From the NCBI GenBank assembly GCA_050122535.1, contig JASFIT010000014.1, forward strand, positions 1-24,565: 24,565 bases of DNA, written 5' to 3'. The notes under the pieces were generated by a model. That model saw nothing but the letters and a program-made list of their open reading frames with translations. It ran no database searches and was not told the origin of the DNA. Shown here in pieces: positions 1 to 8,551 of this stretch. How positions within the stretch are numbered: position 1 is the stretch's first letter; each line of letters opens with the position of its first letter. Source of the DNA: JASFEQ01 sp050122535. Lineage in GTDB: Bacteria > Desulfobacterota > DSM-4660 > Desulfatiglandales > HGW-15. The position numbers were made by a program, and so were the translations under genes.

Positions 1-528
1 GTTGCGCTCAAGTTATTCCTATTACAAGATCTCGAATCTAAATCGAGAAGAGTTATAAACTTTTGTGTGGAAATGCTGCTTCTTTTCAAAACATGTTTGG
101 GACAAAAAAGTCATTGCAGAAATGCAATATTTCCCTCTCAAAACATTGCACATTCCCAACATAGCTACACTGAATCTGACCTGTCTTGACGTTCAATAGG
201 CCGTGATGGTGCTTGTAATTCAAGCATCGCGGGCTGATCATTGCAGTTCGCATCATTGGCACAAAGTGTGCTAAACAGGGATGTAAATCGACGGCAATAT
301 GTCAGAATGCACCGTGCCGTGCATTGTAAAATTGATGCCATTAGCCTATCGTTTGGCAGGAATAGGAATCAGATGCCCCGTCCTGTGCGGGGTAATCTGC
401 GTTTATTGTTTAATATCAGCTATATATTTTCCTTAATCCCTGTCGTTTGAGCCACAAATTCTGATGAGGAGGCCCAGTTTTTTTGCCAACGCGCAATCAT
501 TGGATAATTAGGAAGTGAAGGGGGACCT
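1..528. other. Non-coding leader upstream of the metF/hdrA operon
   Basis: I see no convincing gene here. The one 69-codon open frame at 241-450 has no ribosome site and no family resemblance. The stretch contains an imperfect hairpin at 201-232 (CTTG/CAAG core with outer CCG/CGG pairing), a possible sigma-54 promoter at 256-272, and a GC hairpin at 372-397 (GAT, CCCCG, loop, CGGGG, ATC). If the promoter is real, the 372-397 hairpin would lie in an untranslated leader of about 245 bases. I do not recognise a known riboswitch consensus in it. Confidence 0.5.
256..272 (+). promoter_or_regulatory. Candidate sigma-54 (-24/-12) promoter
   Basis: The sequence TTGGCACAAAGTGTGCT has the invariant GG (258-259) and GC (270-271) dinucleotides separated by exactly ten bases, as RpoN promoters require, and a full TGGCAC -24 half. 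The -12 half reads GTGCT instead of TTGCA/T. It points towards the metF operon about 250 bases downstream. No activator-binding site was identified. This is a consensus match by eye and could be chance. Confidence 0.35.
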
Positions 529-1401
529 ATGAGTTTTCAAAAACGATTATCATTAGGCGAATTCGTAGTTTTAGCTGAGATGGACACGCCCAAGGGTGTG
601 GACATTTCAGAGCTTATCACGAATGCCCGCCGGATTAAAGGACGCGTTGATGCTGTAATTATCCCCGACATGGGCGATGGTATGATGAGAATGAGTGCAT
701 TGGGTGGGGGCGTTCTCATGCACCAGCAGGGAATGGAAGCAATCATCCATGTCTGTTGCCGGGATCGAAACAGGATCGCAATTCAGGCAGAACTCCTCTC
801 CGCCCATGTTCTTGGCATCCAGAATCTCATTGTAGTGCGCGGGGAAGATATGGCCTTTGGTGACCATTTCGACGCTAGGACGGTGAATGACATAGATGAA
901 CTAGATCTTCTTGGTGCCATTCAGTCTCTCCAGAAAGGGGTGGATATGGCAGGTATCGAGCTCAAGGGCAATCCCAGCTTCACCGTAGGTTGCACATTAG
1001 ATCCCTATGTTGATGACAAATCCCTGGAGAAGGAACTGGAATTGGTCCTGAAAAAGGTGGAAGCGGGAGCCCAGTTCATTATCTCTCCACCTGTGTTTGA
1101 TATGGAGGATTTTGCCTCTTTCATGGATAAGGCGAAGGGATTGGGCGTACCCATCATTCCCACGGTTTTTCTCTTGAAATCAGTCGGGATTGCCAGGTAT
1201 ATGGCTACCACCCTGCCGGCTTACCACATCTCAGAGCAGCTTATCAAACGAATCCGCCAGGCACAAAACAGGGATATGGAGTGTATCCGAATCGCTGGAG
1301 AAACAGTTGCAAATTTGAAGGGACTTGCCCAAGGTGTGCAGATCGTGACACTTGGATGGGAATATCAACTCCCCGGTATCTTAGACCAAGCTGGCCTTTA
1401 A
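529..1401 (+). CDS. Divergent methylenetetrahydrofolate reductase-family protein (MetF paralogue 1)
   Basis: This 290-residue protein has the size and order of a single-domain MetF TIM barrel: an N-terminal acidic start (E17 in LAEMDTP), a CRDRNRIAIQ segment that matches the TRDRNRLAMQ of the second MetF at 5635, and a C-terminal LGWEYQLPGIL that matches the paralogue's IEWEQKVPEIV. MetF enzymes interconvert 5,10-methylene-THF and 5-methyl-THF using bound FAD. Two usual active-site positions differ here: the Asp of the (R/S/T)GD loop is Glu (E106 in RGED), and the substrate-contacting Gln is Pro (P187 in ISPPVF; the paralogue has QTQC). The start ATG follows a purine-rich site (GAAGGGGG). It is the first gene of the operon, 36 bases before the hdrA-like gene. 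The fold family is fairly sure; whether it reduces methylene-THF is not. Confidence 0.8.
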   Translation: MSFQKRLSLGEFVVLAEMDTPKGVDISELITNARRIKGRVDAVIIPDMGDGMMRMSALGGGVLMHQQGMEAIIHVCCRDRNRIAIQAELLSAHVLGIQNLIVVRGEDMAFGDHFDARTVNDIDELDLLGAIQSLQKGVDMAGIELKGNPSFTVGCTLDPYVDDKSLEKELELVLKKVEAGAQFIISPPVFDMEDFASFMDKAKGLGVPIIPTVFLLKSVGIARYMATTLPAYHISEQLIKRIRQAQNRDMECIRIAGETVANLKGLAQGVQIVTLGWEYQLPGILDQAGL

Positions 1402-1437
1402 TGAAGGCCCCATGAGCGATTTCCGGAGAATAGAGAA

Positions 1438-4400
1438 ATGGACGATCAACATTCTTTTCGATTCAAAAACAGTGTACTTGTGATTGGCGCTGGGGTAGGT
1501 GGTATCAGGACCGCTCTGGATCTGGCGGAGACCGGAAGGGATGTGGTTCTGATCGATAAGGCCCCCTCAATCGGTGGTCTCATGACCCAGTTGGACCGAA
1601 CCTTCCCGACGAATAATTGCGATTTATGCACCCTTTCACCCAATCTATCCGAAAGCGGAAGAGAGCTCCATGTCCAGCTCTTGACTCTGACTCATTTGAT
1701 CCATGTGGAGGGCGAAGCGGGCGCATTCCGAGTTACCCTGAAGAGTGAACCGCGCTACATAGATTTGAATAAATGTACGGCATGCGGGGAGTGTTTTAAG
1801 AGATTTCCCGAATGTGTTCTTTTCACTCCCGGCCTGGATCACCGGGCTCCCACTTGCATGCGGTATCCACAGTCAACCCCATATGCTTTTTCTATAGATA
1901 TTGAAAAATGTCAGAACATCGAGGAACTGGTTCAAACGTGTCAAGATGGCGCTATCCTGCCGGAAGACACGGAGAGGGTTTTGGAGCTTGAGGTGGGTTC
2001 CATAGTTCTGGCGACAGGAGCGGAGCTTTTCGATCCCAACATACTTGATAATTTTGGCCGCGGCCAATACCCCAACGTGCTCAGCAGCCTGGAATATGAG
2101 CGAATCCTATCCGCCTCGGGTCCGACCCATGGTGAGTTGATTCGCCCCTCGGATGGAATGCTGCCCAAAAAAATCGCCTGGATACAGTGTGTGGGTTCCC
2201 GCAATATGAACCAGGTCGACGCCCCTTACTGCTCCAGCGCCTGTTGTATGTTCGCTTTAAAAGAAGCCATTGTGACCAAGGAACGGTTTCAGGACGACAT
2301 TGAGACCGTCATTTTTTATATGGATATGAGGACCTCGGGGAAAGATTATGAGCTTTATTACCAGCGAGCAAAAAACGAATACGGCATTCGCTTTGTTCGC
2401 TGTCGTCCCCACAGCGTTGAGCCCGAACAGGACACGGGGGACCTGTCCATTATCTACTCAACGGAGGGAGGTTCTTTTCCCGAAAGAGAGGCCTTCAACA
2501 TGGTGGTTCTTTCCACGGGTTTTCGAGTTGTACCGGAAATGGCTGAACTGGCTCGGGAACTGGGGATTGAGCTCAATGAACATAATTTTGTCAAGACGAC
2601 CTCTTTCGATCCCGTGGCCACATCCAGGCCCGGAATCTATGTATGCGGCCTTTTCCAAGGCCCCAAGGATATTCCTGAAACGATGGTCCAGGCCAGTGCG
2701 GCCGCTTGTTTAGCCTTCAATCACCAGAAAGTTATCGAAGAAACCCTTGAGGCCGAAGAGGAATTTCCTTCTGGAGAAGAAGAACTTCCGCCGGAACGCG
2801 ATGTCAGCGAGGAGGAACCGAAGATAGGCGTTTTTGTCTGTGACTGCGGGTACAACATCGGAGGTCTCATCAATGTGGACGATGTTGTTGAATATGCTCG
2901 GGGGCTTCCTCAGGTGGACGTTGCCGAGATGGTAGGGCATGGTTGCTCGCGCGAGTCACTGGAGCATATTGAAGACGTCATTCGAGCAAAGGACCTCAAC
3001 AGGGTGGTGATGGGAGCCTGTTCTCCCAGGACACACGAAACTCTATTCCAGGACACCATCCGCAGGGCGGGCCTCAACAAGTACCTTCTTGAGATAGCCA
3101 ATATCCGGGATCAGGATACATGGGTCCATCTTGACAACCCCGGGGAGGCGTCCAACAAGGCCAAAGATCTTATCCGGATGGCGGTTTCAAGTGCCGCCCT
3201 CAGCCACCCTCTCACAGATCATGTTCTCCCCATGAACAAGGATATCCTGGTGGTCGGGGGCGGGGTAACAGGGATAAACGCCGCCTTGAGCCTAGCCGAC
3301 AAAGGGTTCAAGGTTTATCTGGTTGAAAGATCCGGAGAATTAGGTGGCATTGCCAAAAATATCCATAGGACGCTCGAAGGGGAAGACGTACGGTCATATA
3401 TGAGGGATCTGATTGAGAGGGCGAAAAGCCATGACAAGATTCAGATCCTAAACAATTCTATTATTGTTGACCACTCCGGGATGCCAGGTCTTTTCAAGAC
3501 AGGGCTCCAGATCGGGCCAAGATTGGCCTATAGGCAGATAAACCACGGAGCCACCATTTTGGCCACCGGGGCCTTGGCCAACAGGCCCAAGGAGTATCTT
3601 CTGGACGAGCACGAAGCGGTGCTGACCCAGCTCGATCTGGACGGATTGATCGAAGATCGCCCAGAGAAGGTAAAAGGCTGGCGAAACGTGGCCATGATCC
3701 AATGCGTTGGATCCCGTTCCCCCGAGAACCCTAACTGCTCGCGCATTTGTTGCCAGTCTGCCGTCAAGAATGCCTTAAGAATACTGGACATAAATCCAGA
3801 GGTACAAGTGTTTGTCCTGTATCGGGATATGAGAACCTATGGGTTCCAGGAGGATTACTACCGAAAGGCCCGCGAGCGGGGGGTCATATTCATCCGTTAC
3901 CAGGTGGATGGCAGGCCTGCGGTGGAAGAGAGTGGTGAGCAGGTGGCCGTCACCTTTAAGGAGCCAGTCCTGGGGCGGGAAATCAAGATCTTGGTGGATT
4001 GCCTCGCATTGAGTACAGGTTTTGTGGCCGATGATGAGGCCACCGAAGATCTGTCCATGATTTTTCATCTGAATAGGACCAGTGATGCTTATTTCTTGGA
4101 AGACCACGTAAAATTAAGACCGGTGGATCTTCCTGTTCCCGGATTTTTCGTGGCCGGGACCGCACATTCACCAAAAGGGATAAGTGAGAGTATCGCCCAG
4201 GCCCAGGCAGCGGCCGGAAGGGCGCAAACGCTCTTAGCGCGAGACGTTATTAATCTTGGTGCGTCTGTGGCAAGAGTGGACGGTAGCAAGTGTGCAGCTT
4301 GTTTGATCTGTGTCCGGATCTGCCCTTTTAATATACCCTTTATTAATGCGGATGGCTATTCGGAAATAGACCCTGCCAAATGTCACGGGTGCGGTCTGTG

Positions 4401-4497
4401 CGCTGCAGAATGCCCAGCTGACGCTATACAACTCATGCAGTATGAAGACGAGCAGATTATGGCCAAGGTGGATGGACTCTTGCAAGGGATATTATAA
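1438..4497 (+). CDS. Fused double HdrA-like FAD/iron-sulfur oxidoreductase
   Basis: HdrA proteins are flavin-based electron-transfer subunits that can bifurcate electrons among NAD(P)H, ferredoxin and a partner. This 1019-residue protein carries two HdrA flavin modules. Module 1 (about 12-430) has a GAGVGG dinucleotide motif at 17-22, the HdrA motif NNCDLC (C61, C64), and CVGSR followed by a C-x3-CC cluster. An acidic linker (about 432-461) follows. Residues 462-600 are the HdrA N-terminal domain (VCDCG, HGCSRE, ACSPRTHE). Module 2 has GGGVTG at 607-612 and a second CVGSR motif. The C-terminus has two complete 4Fe-4S motifs (C952 and C982 onward). The ferredoxin insert in module 1 is degenerate: F123 replaces a cysteine, and only C158 and C168 remain in the second set. 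Layout resembles QmoA plus QmoB/HdrA in one chain. Its stop overlaps the next start (TAATG). Confidence 0.9.
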   Translation: MDDQHSFRFKNSVLVIGAGVGGIRTALDLAETGRDVVLIDKAPSIGGLMTQLDRTFPTNNCDLCTLSPNLSESGRELHVQLLTLTHLIHVEGEAGAFRVTLKSEPRYIDLNKCTACGECFKRFPECVLFTPGLDHRAPTCMRYPQSTPYAFSIDIEKCQNIEELVQTCQDGAILPEDTERVLELEVGSIVLATGAELFDPNILDNFGRGQYPNVLSSLEYERILSASGPTHGELIRPSDGMLPKKIAWIQCVGSRNMNQVDAPYCSSACCMFALKEAIVTKERFQDDIETVIFYMDMRTSGKDYELYYQRAKNEYGIRFVRCRPHSVEPEQDTGDLSIIYSTEGGSFPEREAFNMVVLSTGFRVVPEMAELARELGIELNEHNFVKTTSFDPVATSRPGIYVCGLFQGPKDIPETMVQASAAACLAFNHQKVIEETLEAEEEFPSGEEELPPERDVSEEEPKIGVFVCDCGYNIGGLINVDDVVEYARGLPQVDVAEMVGHGCSRESLEHIEDVIRAKDLNRVVMGACSPRTHETLFQDTIRRAGLNKYLLEIANIRDQDTWVHLDNPGEASNKAKDLIRMAVSSAALSHPLTDHVLPMNKDILVVGGGVTGINAALSLADKGFKVYLVERSGELGGIAKNIHRTLEGEDVRSYMRDLIERAKSHDKIQILNNSIIVDHSGMPGLFKTGLQIGPRLAYRQINHGATILATGALANRPKEYLLDEHEAVLTQLDLDGLIEDRPEKVKGWRNVAMIQCVGSRSPENPNCSRICCQSAVKNALRILDINPEVQVFVLYRDMRTYGFQEDYYRKARERGVIFIRYQVDGRPAVEESGEQVAVTFKEPVLGREIKILVDCLALSTGFVADDEATEDLSMIFHLNRTSDAYFLEDHVKLRPVDLPVPGFFVAGTAHSPKGISESIAQAQAAAGRAQTLLARDVINLGASVARVDGSKCAACLICVRICPFNIPFINADGYSEIDPAKCHGCGLCAAECPADAIQLMQYEDEQIMAKVDGLLQGIL

Positions 4498-4940
4498 TGG
4501 AAAATTTCAAACCTGTGATTGTGGCCTTTTGTTGTCATTACTGCGCCTACACAGCAGCGGATATGGCTGGAAGTATGAGACTTCCCTATCCCCCCAATGT
4601 AAAGATCATAAGGATACCCTGCAGCGGAAAAGTGGGGGCAATCCACATTATGCGAGCCTTACAAAAGGGGGCGGACGGTGTTTATGTGGCCGGTTGCCTT
4701 GAGGGGGACTGTCATTTCAAGGACGGAAACGTGAAGGCGGCCAAGCGCGTCAGATATGTGAAAAAGCTCCTAGAGGAGATTGGCATCGGAGGGGAAAGGA
4801 TCGAGATGATCACCATGTCAGCAGGTATGGGAGAACGTTTTGCCCAGACGGCCATAGATTTCACGGAAAAGATCCGCAAGCTGGGACCAAATCCGGTCAA
4901 AGCAGGCTTAAGGAATGAGGCCCAATCAGTCGCTGGTTGA
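4497..4940 (+). CDS. mvhD: MvhD/FlpD-type hydrogenase iron-sulfur subunit
   Basis: This 147-residue protein matches the MvhD (FlpD) family, a small iron-sulfur protein that passes electrons between an electron-donating enzyme and HdrA. The family cysteines are visible: FCCHYC near residue 12, PCSGKV near 42, and AGCLEGDCHF near 66. It overlaps the hdrA-like stop by one base, which suggests translational coupling and a fixed stoichiometry with the flavoprotein. No hydrogenase genes are present, so here it most likely links MetV/MetF to HdrA, as in the MetFV-HdrABC-MvhD complex known from Moorella. The last 15 or so residues are not conserved-looking. Confidence 0.88.
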   Translation: MENFKPVIVAFCCHYCAYTAADMAGSMRLPYPPNVKIIRIPCSGKVGAIHIMRALQKGADGVYVAGCLEGDCHFKDGNVKAAKRVRYVKKLLEEIGIGGERIEMITMSAGMGERFAQTAIDFTEKIRKLGPNPVKAGLRNEAQSVAG

Positions 4941-4969
4941 TAGCCATATATACAAAGAGAGGAGGAACA

Positions 4970-5638
4970 ATGATCACAGCGGAACGCAAACCCCTGAAAG
5001 AGATTCTTGAGTACATAGAACCCTATGATCAGATTCTACTCGTAGGTTGTAACGAATGCGTCACGGTTTGCGCGGCAGGGGGCCGTAAAGAGGTTGGTCT
5101 TTTGTCCTCGGCACTCCAGATGGCCTGCATGAAGAGTGGTAAGACTCTTGAGGTCAGGGAGATTACCCTGGAAAGGCAGTGCGACCCGGAGTACATAGAA
5201 GAACTTGTCAACCATATGGATCAGGCAGATGCCGTGCTTTCCATGGCTTGTGGCTGTGGCGTTCAGGAAGTTGCAAGGCGTTTTAAGGATACGCCTGTCT
5301 TCCCCGCTGTGAATACGGAGTTTATGGGGGCCTCGGAACGACAGGGTGTATGGGCGGAGCGATGCCAAGGTTGTGGAGATTGTCTCCTAGGATTGACAGG
5401 AGGCATCTGCCCCATCGCCCGATGTTCCAAACGTTTGCTTAATGGTCCATGCGGTGGCTCGACCAACGGCAAATGTGAAATCAGCTCCGAGGTGGAGTGT
5501 GCCTGGCAACTTATCTGGGACAGATTGAGAGCCCTTGGCACGGAGGATAGATACGAGGAGATCATGTCGGCAAAAGATTGGCGGGCGAGTCGGGATGGGG
5601 GACCCCGGAGGATTATCAGAGAGGATTTGGCATCATGA
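4970..5638 (+). CDS. metV: MetV-like methylene-THF reductase C-terminal-domain protein
   Basis: The 222-residue product has the MetV/MTHFR_C pattern: GCNECVTVCAAGG near the N-terminus, SMACGCG in the middle, and a cysteine-rich tail with CQGCGDC, GGICPIARC, NGPCGG and NGKCE. In acetogens MetV partners MetF and brings iron-sulfur and zinc sites that carry electrons to or from the MetF flavin. I chose the ATG at 4970 because it follows a strong GAGAGGAGGA ribosome site; the frame is open upstream to 4937 but that start has no such site. The stop overlaps the metF start by four bases (ATGA), so the two are almost certainly translated together and act as one complex. Confidence 0.88.
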   Translation: MITAERKPLKEILEYIEPYDQILLVGCNECVTVCAAGGRKEVGLLSSALQMACMKSGKTLEVREITLERQCDPEYIEELVNHMDQADAVLSMACGCGVQEVARRFKDTPVFPAVNTEFMGASERQGVWAERCQGCGDCLLGLTGGICPIARCSKRLLNGPCGGSTNGKCEISSEVECAWQLIWDRLRALGTEDRYEEIMSAKDWRASRDGGPRRIIREDLAS

Positions 5639-6558
5639 AAACGGAAAGCGCACTGGAAAAAGTTTTACTATCTGGTAATTTGGCCATAACCTCTGAATGT
5701 GGGCCTCCACGGGGTGCAGCTCCAGAAAAAATAAAAGAAAAGGCCGAATTACTCAGGGGTTACGTCGATGCCATCAATGTCACGGACAACCAGACGGCCG
5801 TGGTCCGGATGTCAAGCTGGGCGGCCTGTATAATCATAAAGCAACTGGGCCTCAACCCTATCCTCCAGATGGTCACGAGAGATCGTAATCGCTTGGCTAT
5901 GCAAAGTGATATACTGGGTGCTTACTCGCACGGTATCGATACGATGCTTTGTCTTTCAGGTGATCATCCCCATTTTGGCGATCATCCCATGGCTGCCAAT
6001 GTGTATGACCTGGATTCCATACAACTGATCCAGACAGTGAGGGCAATGCGTGATGAGGGAAAATTCCAAGGTGGAGATGATATCCTCAAACCTCCAAAGA
6101 TGTTTATCGGAGCTGCTGCCAACCCTTTTGCCGATCCCTTTGAACTCAGGGTGGCGCGACTGGCCAAGAAGGTCAAAGCAGGCGTGGATTTTATCCAGAC
6201 CCAATGCATCTACAACCTGGATAAGTTTGAGAAATGGATGGAGGGGGTTCGGGACAGGGGCCTTCATGAAAGGGTCTATATTCTGGCCGGCATCACCCCT
6301 ATGAAGTCGGCAGGCATGGCAAAATACATGAAGAACCGGGTTCCAGGCATGGATGTCCCCGATGGGCTTGTCAAACGTATGTCAGGTGTTTCTAAGGAAA
6401 AGCAGGCCGAAGAAGGCATCCGTGTCTCGGTGGAGTCCATCGAGCGACTGAAAGAGGTGGAGGGAGTGAGAGGATTTCACATCATGGCTATAGAATGGGA
6501 ACAGAAAGTTCCCGAGATTGTGGAAAGGGCCGGGCTTTTTCCCAGACCCGCAAAATAA
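5635..6558 (+). CDS. metF: Methylenetetrahydrofolate reductase (MetF)
   Basis: This 307-residue protein is a full-length single-domain MetF, catalysing methylene-THF to methyl-THF interconversion in the methyl branch of the Wood-Ljungdahl pathway. Key positions are present: E21 in TSECGPPRG, D110 in LSGDHPHFGDHP, TRDRNRLAMQ, and Q190 in QTQCIYN, the substrate Gln. The C-terminus HIMAIEWEQKVPEIVERAGL is typical. The start at 5635 overlaps the metV stop, and this is also the first ATG in frame after a GAGAGG ribosome site. It is the last gene of the operon; the next gene begins 69 bases later. It is clearly related to the protein at 529 but keeps the catalytic residues that one has lost. Like other MetV-type MetFs it is expected to receive electrons from an iron-sulfur partner rather than bind NADH itself. 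Confidence 0.92.
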   Translation: MKTESALEKVLLSGNLAITSECGPPRGAAPEKIKEKAELLRGYVDAINVTDNQTAVVRMSSWAACIIIKQLGLNPILQMVTRDRNRLAMQSDILGAYSHGIDTMLCLSGDHPHFGDHPMAANVYDLDSIQLIQTVRAMRDEGKFQGGDDILKPPKMFIGAAANPFADPFELRVARLAKKVKAGVDFIQTQCIYNLDKFEKWMEGVRDRGLHERVYILAGITPMKSAGMAKYMKNRVPGMDVPDGLVKRMSGVSKEKQAEEGIRVSVESIERLKEVEGVRGFHIMAIEWEQKVPEIVERAGLFPRPAK

Positions 6559-6627
6559 TTTGCATGGCGATTTTTCTTATGATAATTTAAATTTTTGTCA
6601 TTCAAGATATATCAGAGGAGGCAGATC

Positions 6628-7014
6628 ATGAGCGATAAGCAACTTGTTCTTGTGGTAGACGATGATCCAGACTTGGTAGAAGCCGTCTCTATGAAATTGG
6701 AGAGTGAGAATTACCGAGTGGCCAAGGCCTACGATGGCAATCAGGCGTGGGAAAAGATCAAGGAAGAAAAACCAAAACTGGTTATTCTGGATGTCATGAT
6801 GCCCAACAAGAATGGCTATCAGGTCTGTGATGAGATCAAAAAAGATGAGGAGTTCAAGGACATTACAGTGGTGCTGCTAACAGCCGTGGGAGAGGCTGTA
6901 ACTTCCACCAGGTATATGCATAGAGATGGCATGACCACCTTGGCCAATGAATTTATTCCAAAGCCCATTGATTTAGACAAACTTATGGAAATCGTGAAAG
7001 ACTATACTGGCTAA
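6628..7014 (+). CDS. Single-domain response regulator
   Basis: The 128-residue product is a CheY-like receiver with no output domain. The acidic pocket D11-D12-D13, phospho-acceptor D55 in LVILDVMMP, T85 and K112 in FIPKP are all present. The start at 6628 follows an AGAGGAGG ribosome site. A longer frame from 6595 is less likely because it lacks one. It lies 69 bases after metF and may read through from that operon or have its own promoter in the AT-rich gap. It could be a target of either histidine kinase downstream. The loop between T85 and K112 (RYMHRDGMTTLANE) is longer than in CheY. Confidence 0.9.
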   Translation: MSDKQLVLVVDDDPDLVEAVSMKLESENYRVAKAYDGNQAWEKIKEEKPKLVILDVMMPNKNGYQVCDEIKKDEEFKDITVVLLTAVGEAVTSTRYMHRDGMTTLANEFIPKPIDLDKLMEIVKDYTG

Positions 7015-7112
7015 AGTGAACGATCATTATAGTCAGTTGTCTGCTGCTGTTTTTCGCCTTTGAGTTATTGTGACCAGGAGCATGACAACTTGAGTTATTT
7101 TAGCAACGGACC

Positions 7113-7670
7113 GTGAGGGGACAACTAACGGACTTTACCCTGCCAGCCATCATGGAAAAGATCAAGATCGAGGGCATCAAACTCAGCAACGAGCTTTTCC
7201 AAGTAAACCTTCGGAATAGATCTAATCAAGAGAATACTATTTCTCAATTTTGCCAAATTCTGGCCGCTCACCAGATAAACATGCCTTTCTTGTCCAACAC
7301 ATACTTGAGGCAGAGGATTCAGCTGTCTTGCTGCGTGGCGGTTGAAGACAGACATCGAGTAAGGAATCTTATCGATTCAGAACTCGAACTGGGAGGAGAC
7401 GTGAAATTTATACCTTCCGTAGGCTTGTTGTCTGTCTTTCCACATCAATCCAGTCTGAAAATTTTGGGACTGTCATTATATGCCATCGGGAAGGCGCGGC
7501 TGCCATTATATGGAATCGCTTCGTCTCTGTCCGCGCTCACATTCATTACCGACTATATCCACTTGGACAAAGCGGCTGAAACCTTGGAACAATACCTGGA
7601 GTTGCCATCCAATCAACGCCCTTTCAGATCAGAAATTGCTGTGAGACAAAGCAGAGTCGTCAAAAAGTAA
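7113..7670 (+). CDS. Free-standing tandem ACT-like domain protein A
   Basis: The 185-residue product has two copies of an ACT-like pattern. One is around residues 28-85 (beta strand, helix with FCQILAAHQINMPFL, then LSCCVAVED and a second helix). The other is around 100-165 (VGLLSVFP, helix ending in LPLYGIASS, LTFITDYI, helix). The second half resembles the regulatory tail of aspartate kinases, but there is no kinase domain. ACT domains bind amino acids or other small ligands. The GTG at 7113 is the first start after an in-frame stop at 7101, and no strong ribosome site precedes it. ATG at 7152 is a weaker alternative. Function is unknown; position between a receiver protein and kinases suggests sensing. 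Confidence 0.6.
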   Translation: MRGQLTDFTLPAIMEKIKIEGIKLSNELFQVNLRNRSNQENTISQFCQILAAHQINMPFLSNTYLRQRIQLSCCVAVEDRHRVRNLIDSELELGGDVKFIPSVGLLSVFPHQSSLKILGLSLYAIGKARLPLYGIASSLSALTFITDYIHLDKAAETLEQYLELPSNQRPFRSEIAVRQSRVVKK

Positions 7671-7873
7671 TGATCGTAAAGCGCGGTGTCAGTGGTCCAT
7701 TGTCAGTTGGAAAAGGCGAGCAAGGTTACGGGACTTAGCAGATTCATCATTCATGTAACGCAATACAGAGGAAGAAGGATGGACGCTGTCAGAAACGCTG
7801 ATTATGGGCGCGCAGAATATGATCTCAGCATTTAAGAGGCTGAAAAGCAGCCCTTTTCTTTGGAGATGATACT

Positions 7874-8377
7874 GTGGAAACCATTGCAGTCTACTGGGAG
7901 CCCAGGGTGAAAACATATGGTTTTAACGTGGTTACGGATTTGTCCTTACTGGAATTTGCTATAAGGCCAGAGCATATGGCCGATCTAGGTTTTGGGGTTC
8001 AGGAACTGGGAGATCTAGGGATAAACCTCTTTCTTGTTTTGGCCCAGAATTTAGGTGATGAGAACTTATGGCTGTATCTTTTAATCAAGTATGAGTGGGA
8101 GGAAAGGATGATAACCCACCTTCGCCAAATCATTGGAGGAGCCCCCAAGGAATTGACTTATGTTACCTCCCCAGTGGGATTGATCTACTTTCAGGGGCCT
8201 CATTTTGGAGACAGATATGGAATAGCCGATTCGGCTTTTCGGGCTCTGAGTAGGAAGGCTATTCCAATCTTAGCGGCCGGATGTTCCGCATCATCTATTT
8301 ACTTGGTCTTGCCTCAAGAAAGGACAGAGGAGGGTAGAACCTTTCTGAGCCGAGCCTTTGAGTCGCCGCAGACCTGA
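7874..8377 (+). CDS. Free-standing tandem ACT-like domain protein B
   Basis: The 167-residue product again looks like two ACT folds without a catalytic domain. Residues 12-75 include FNVVTDLSLLEFAI, a helix with GVQELGDLGINLFLVLAQ, and LWLYLLIKY. Residues 100-160 include VGLIYFQGP, a helix with AFRALSRKAIPILAAGCS, and SIYLVLP. The GTG start is preceded by GGAGA at a good distance. It lies 203 bases after protein A, with which it shares overall plan but little direct sequence. I infer a ligand-sensing or scaffolding role with the neighbouring two-component proteins; nothing in the sequence names the ligand. Confidence 0.6.
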   Translation: METIAVYWEPRVKTYGFNVVTDLSLLEFAIRPEHMADLGFGVQELGDLGINLFLVLAQNLGDENLWLYLLIKYEWEERMITHLRQIIGGAPKELTYVTSPVGLIYFQGPHFGDRYGIADSAFRALSRKAIPILAAGCSASSIYLVLPQERTEEGRTFLSRAFESPQT

Positions 8378-8551
8378 TACTTGATTTCGCAACTCCGCAG
8401 GCTGGTTGTTGCCGGGTGCTCTTGGTGGGTATGAGTCTCAGGAAATATCAAGGGCCCTTTCCATTTACGGGTAAGTCATTTGAAATCTCTGTGAAGAATA
8501 GGTATCGCGGTCTGAAACCGCAATTTGGGATCTGAGACAGTCTGGGTACTT

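Noticed and set aside
241..450. 69-codon open frame in the leader
   Set aside because: No ribosome site, no recognisable motif, ends in hydrophobic filler, and overlaps the promoter candidate and leader hairpin.
2348..2713. 121-codon frame inside the hdrA-like gene
   Set aside because: Shifted frame of a clear flavoprotein gene; product is basic, without motifs.
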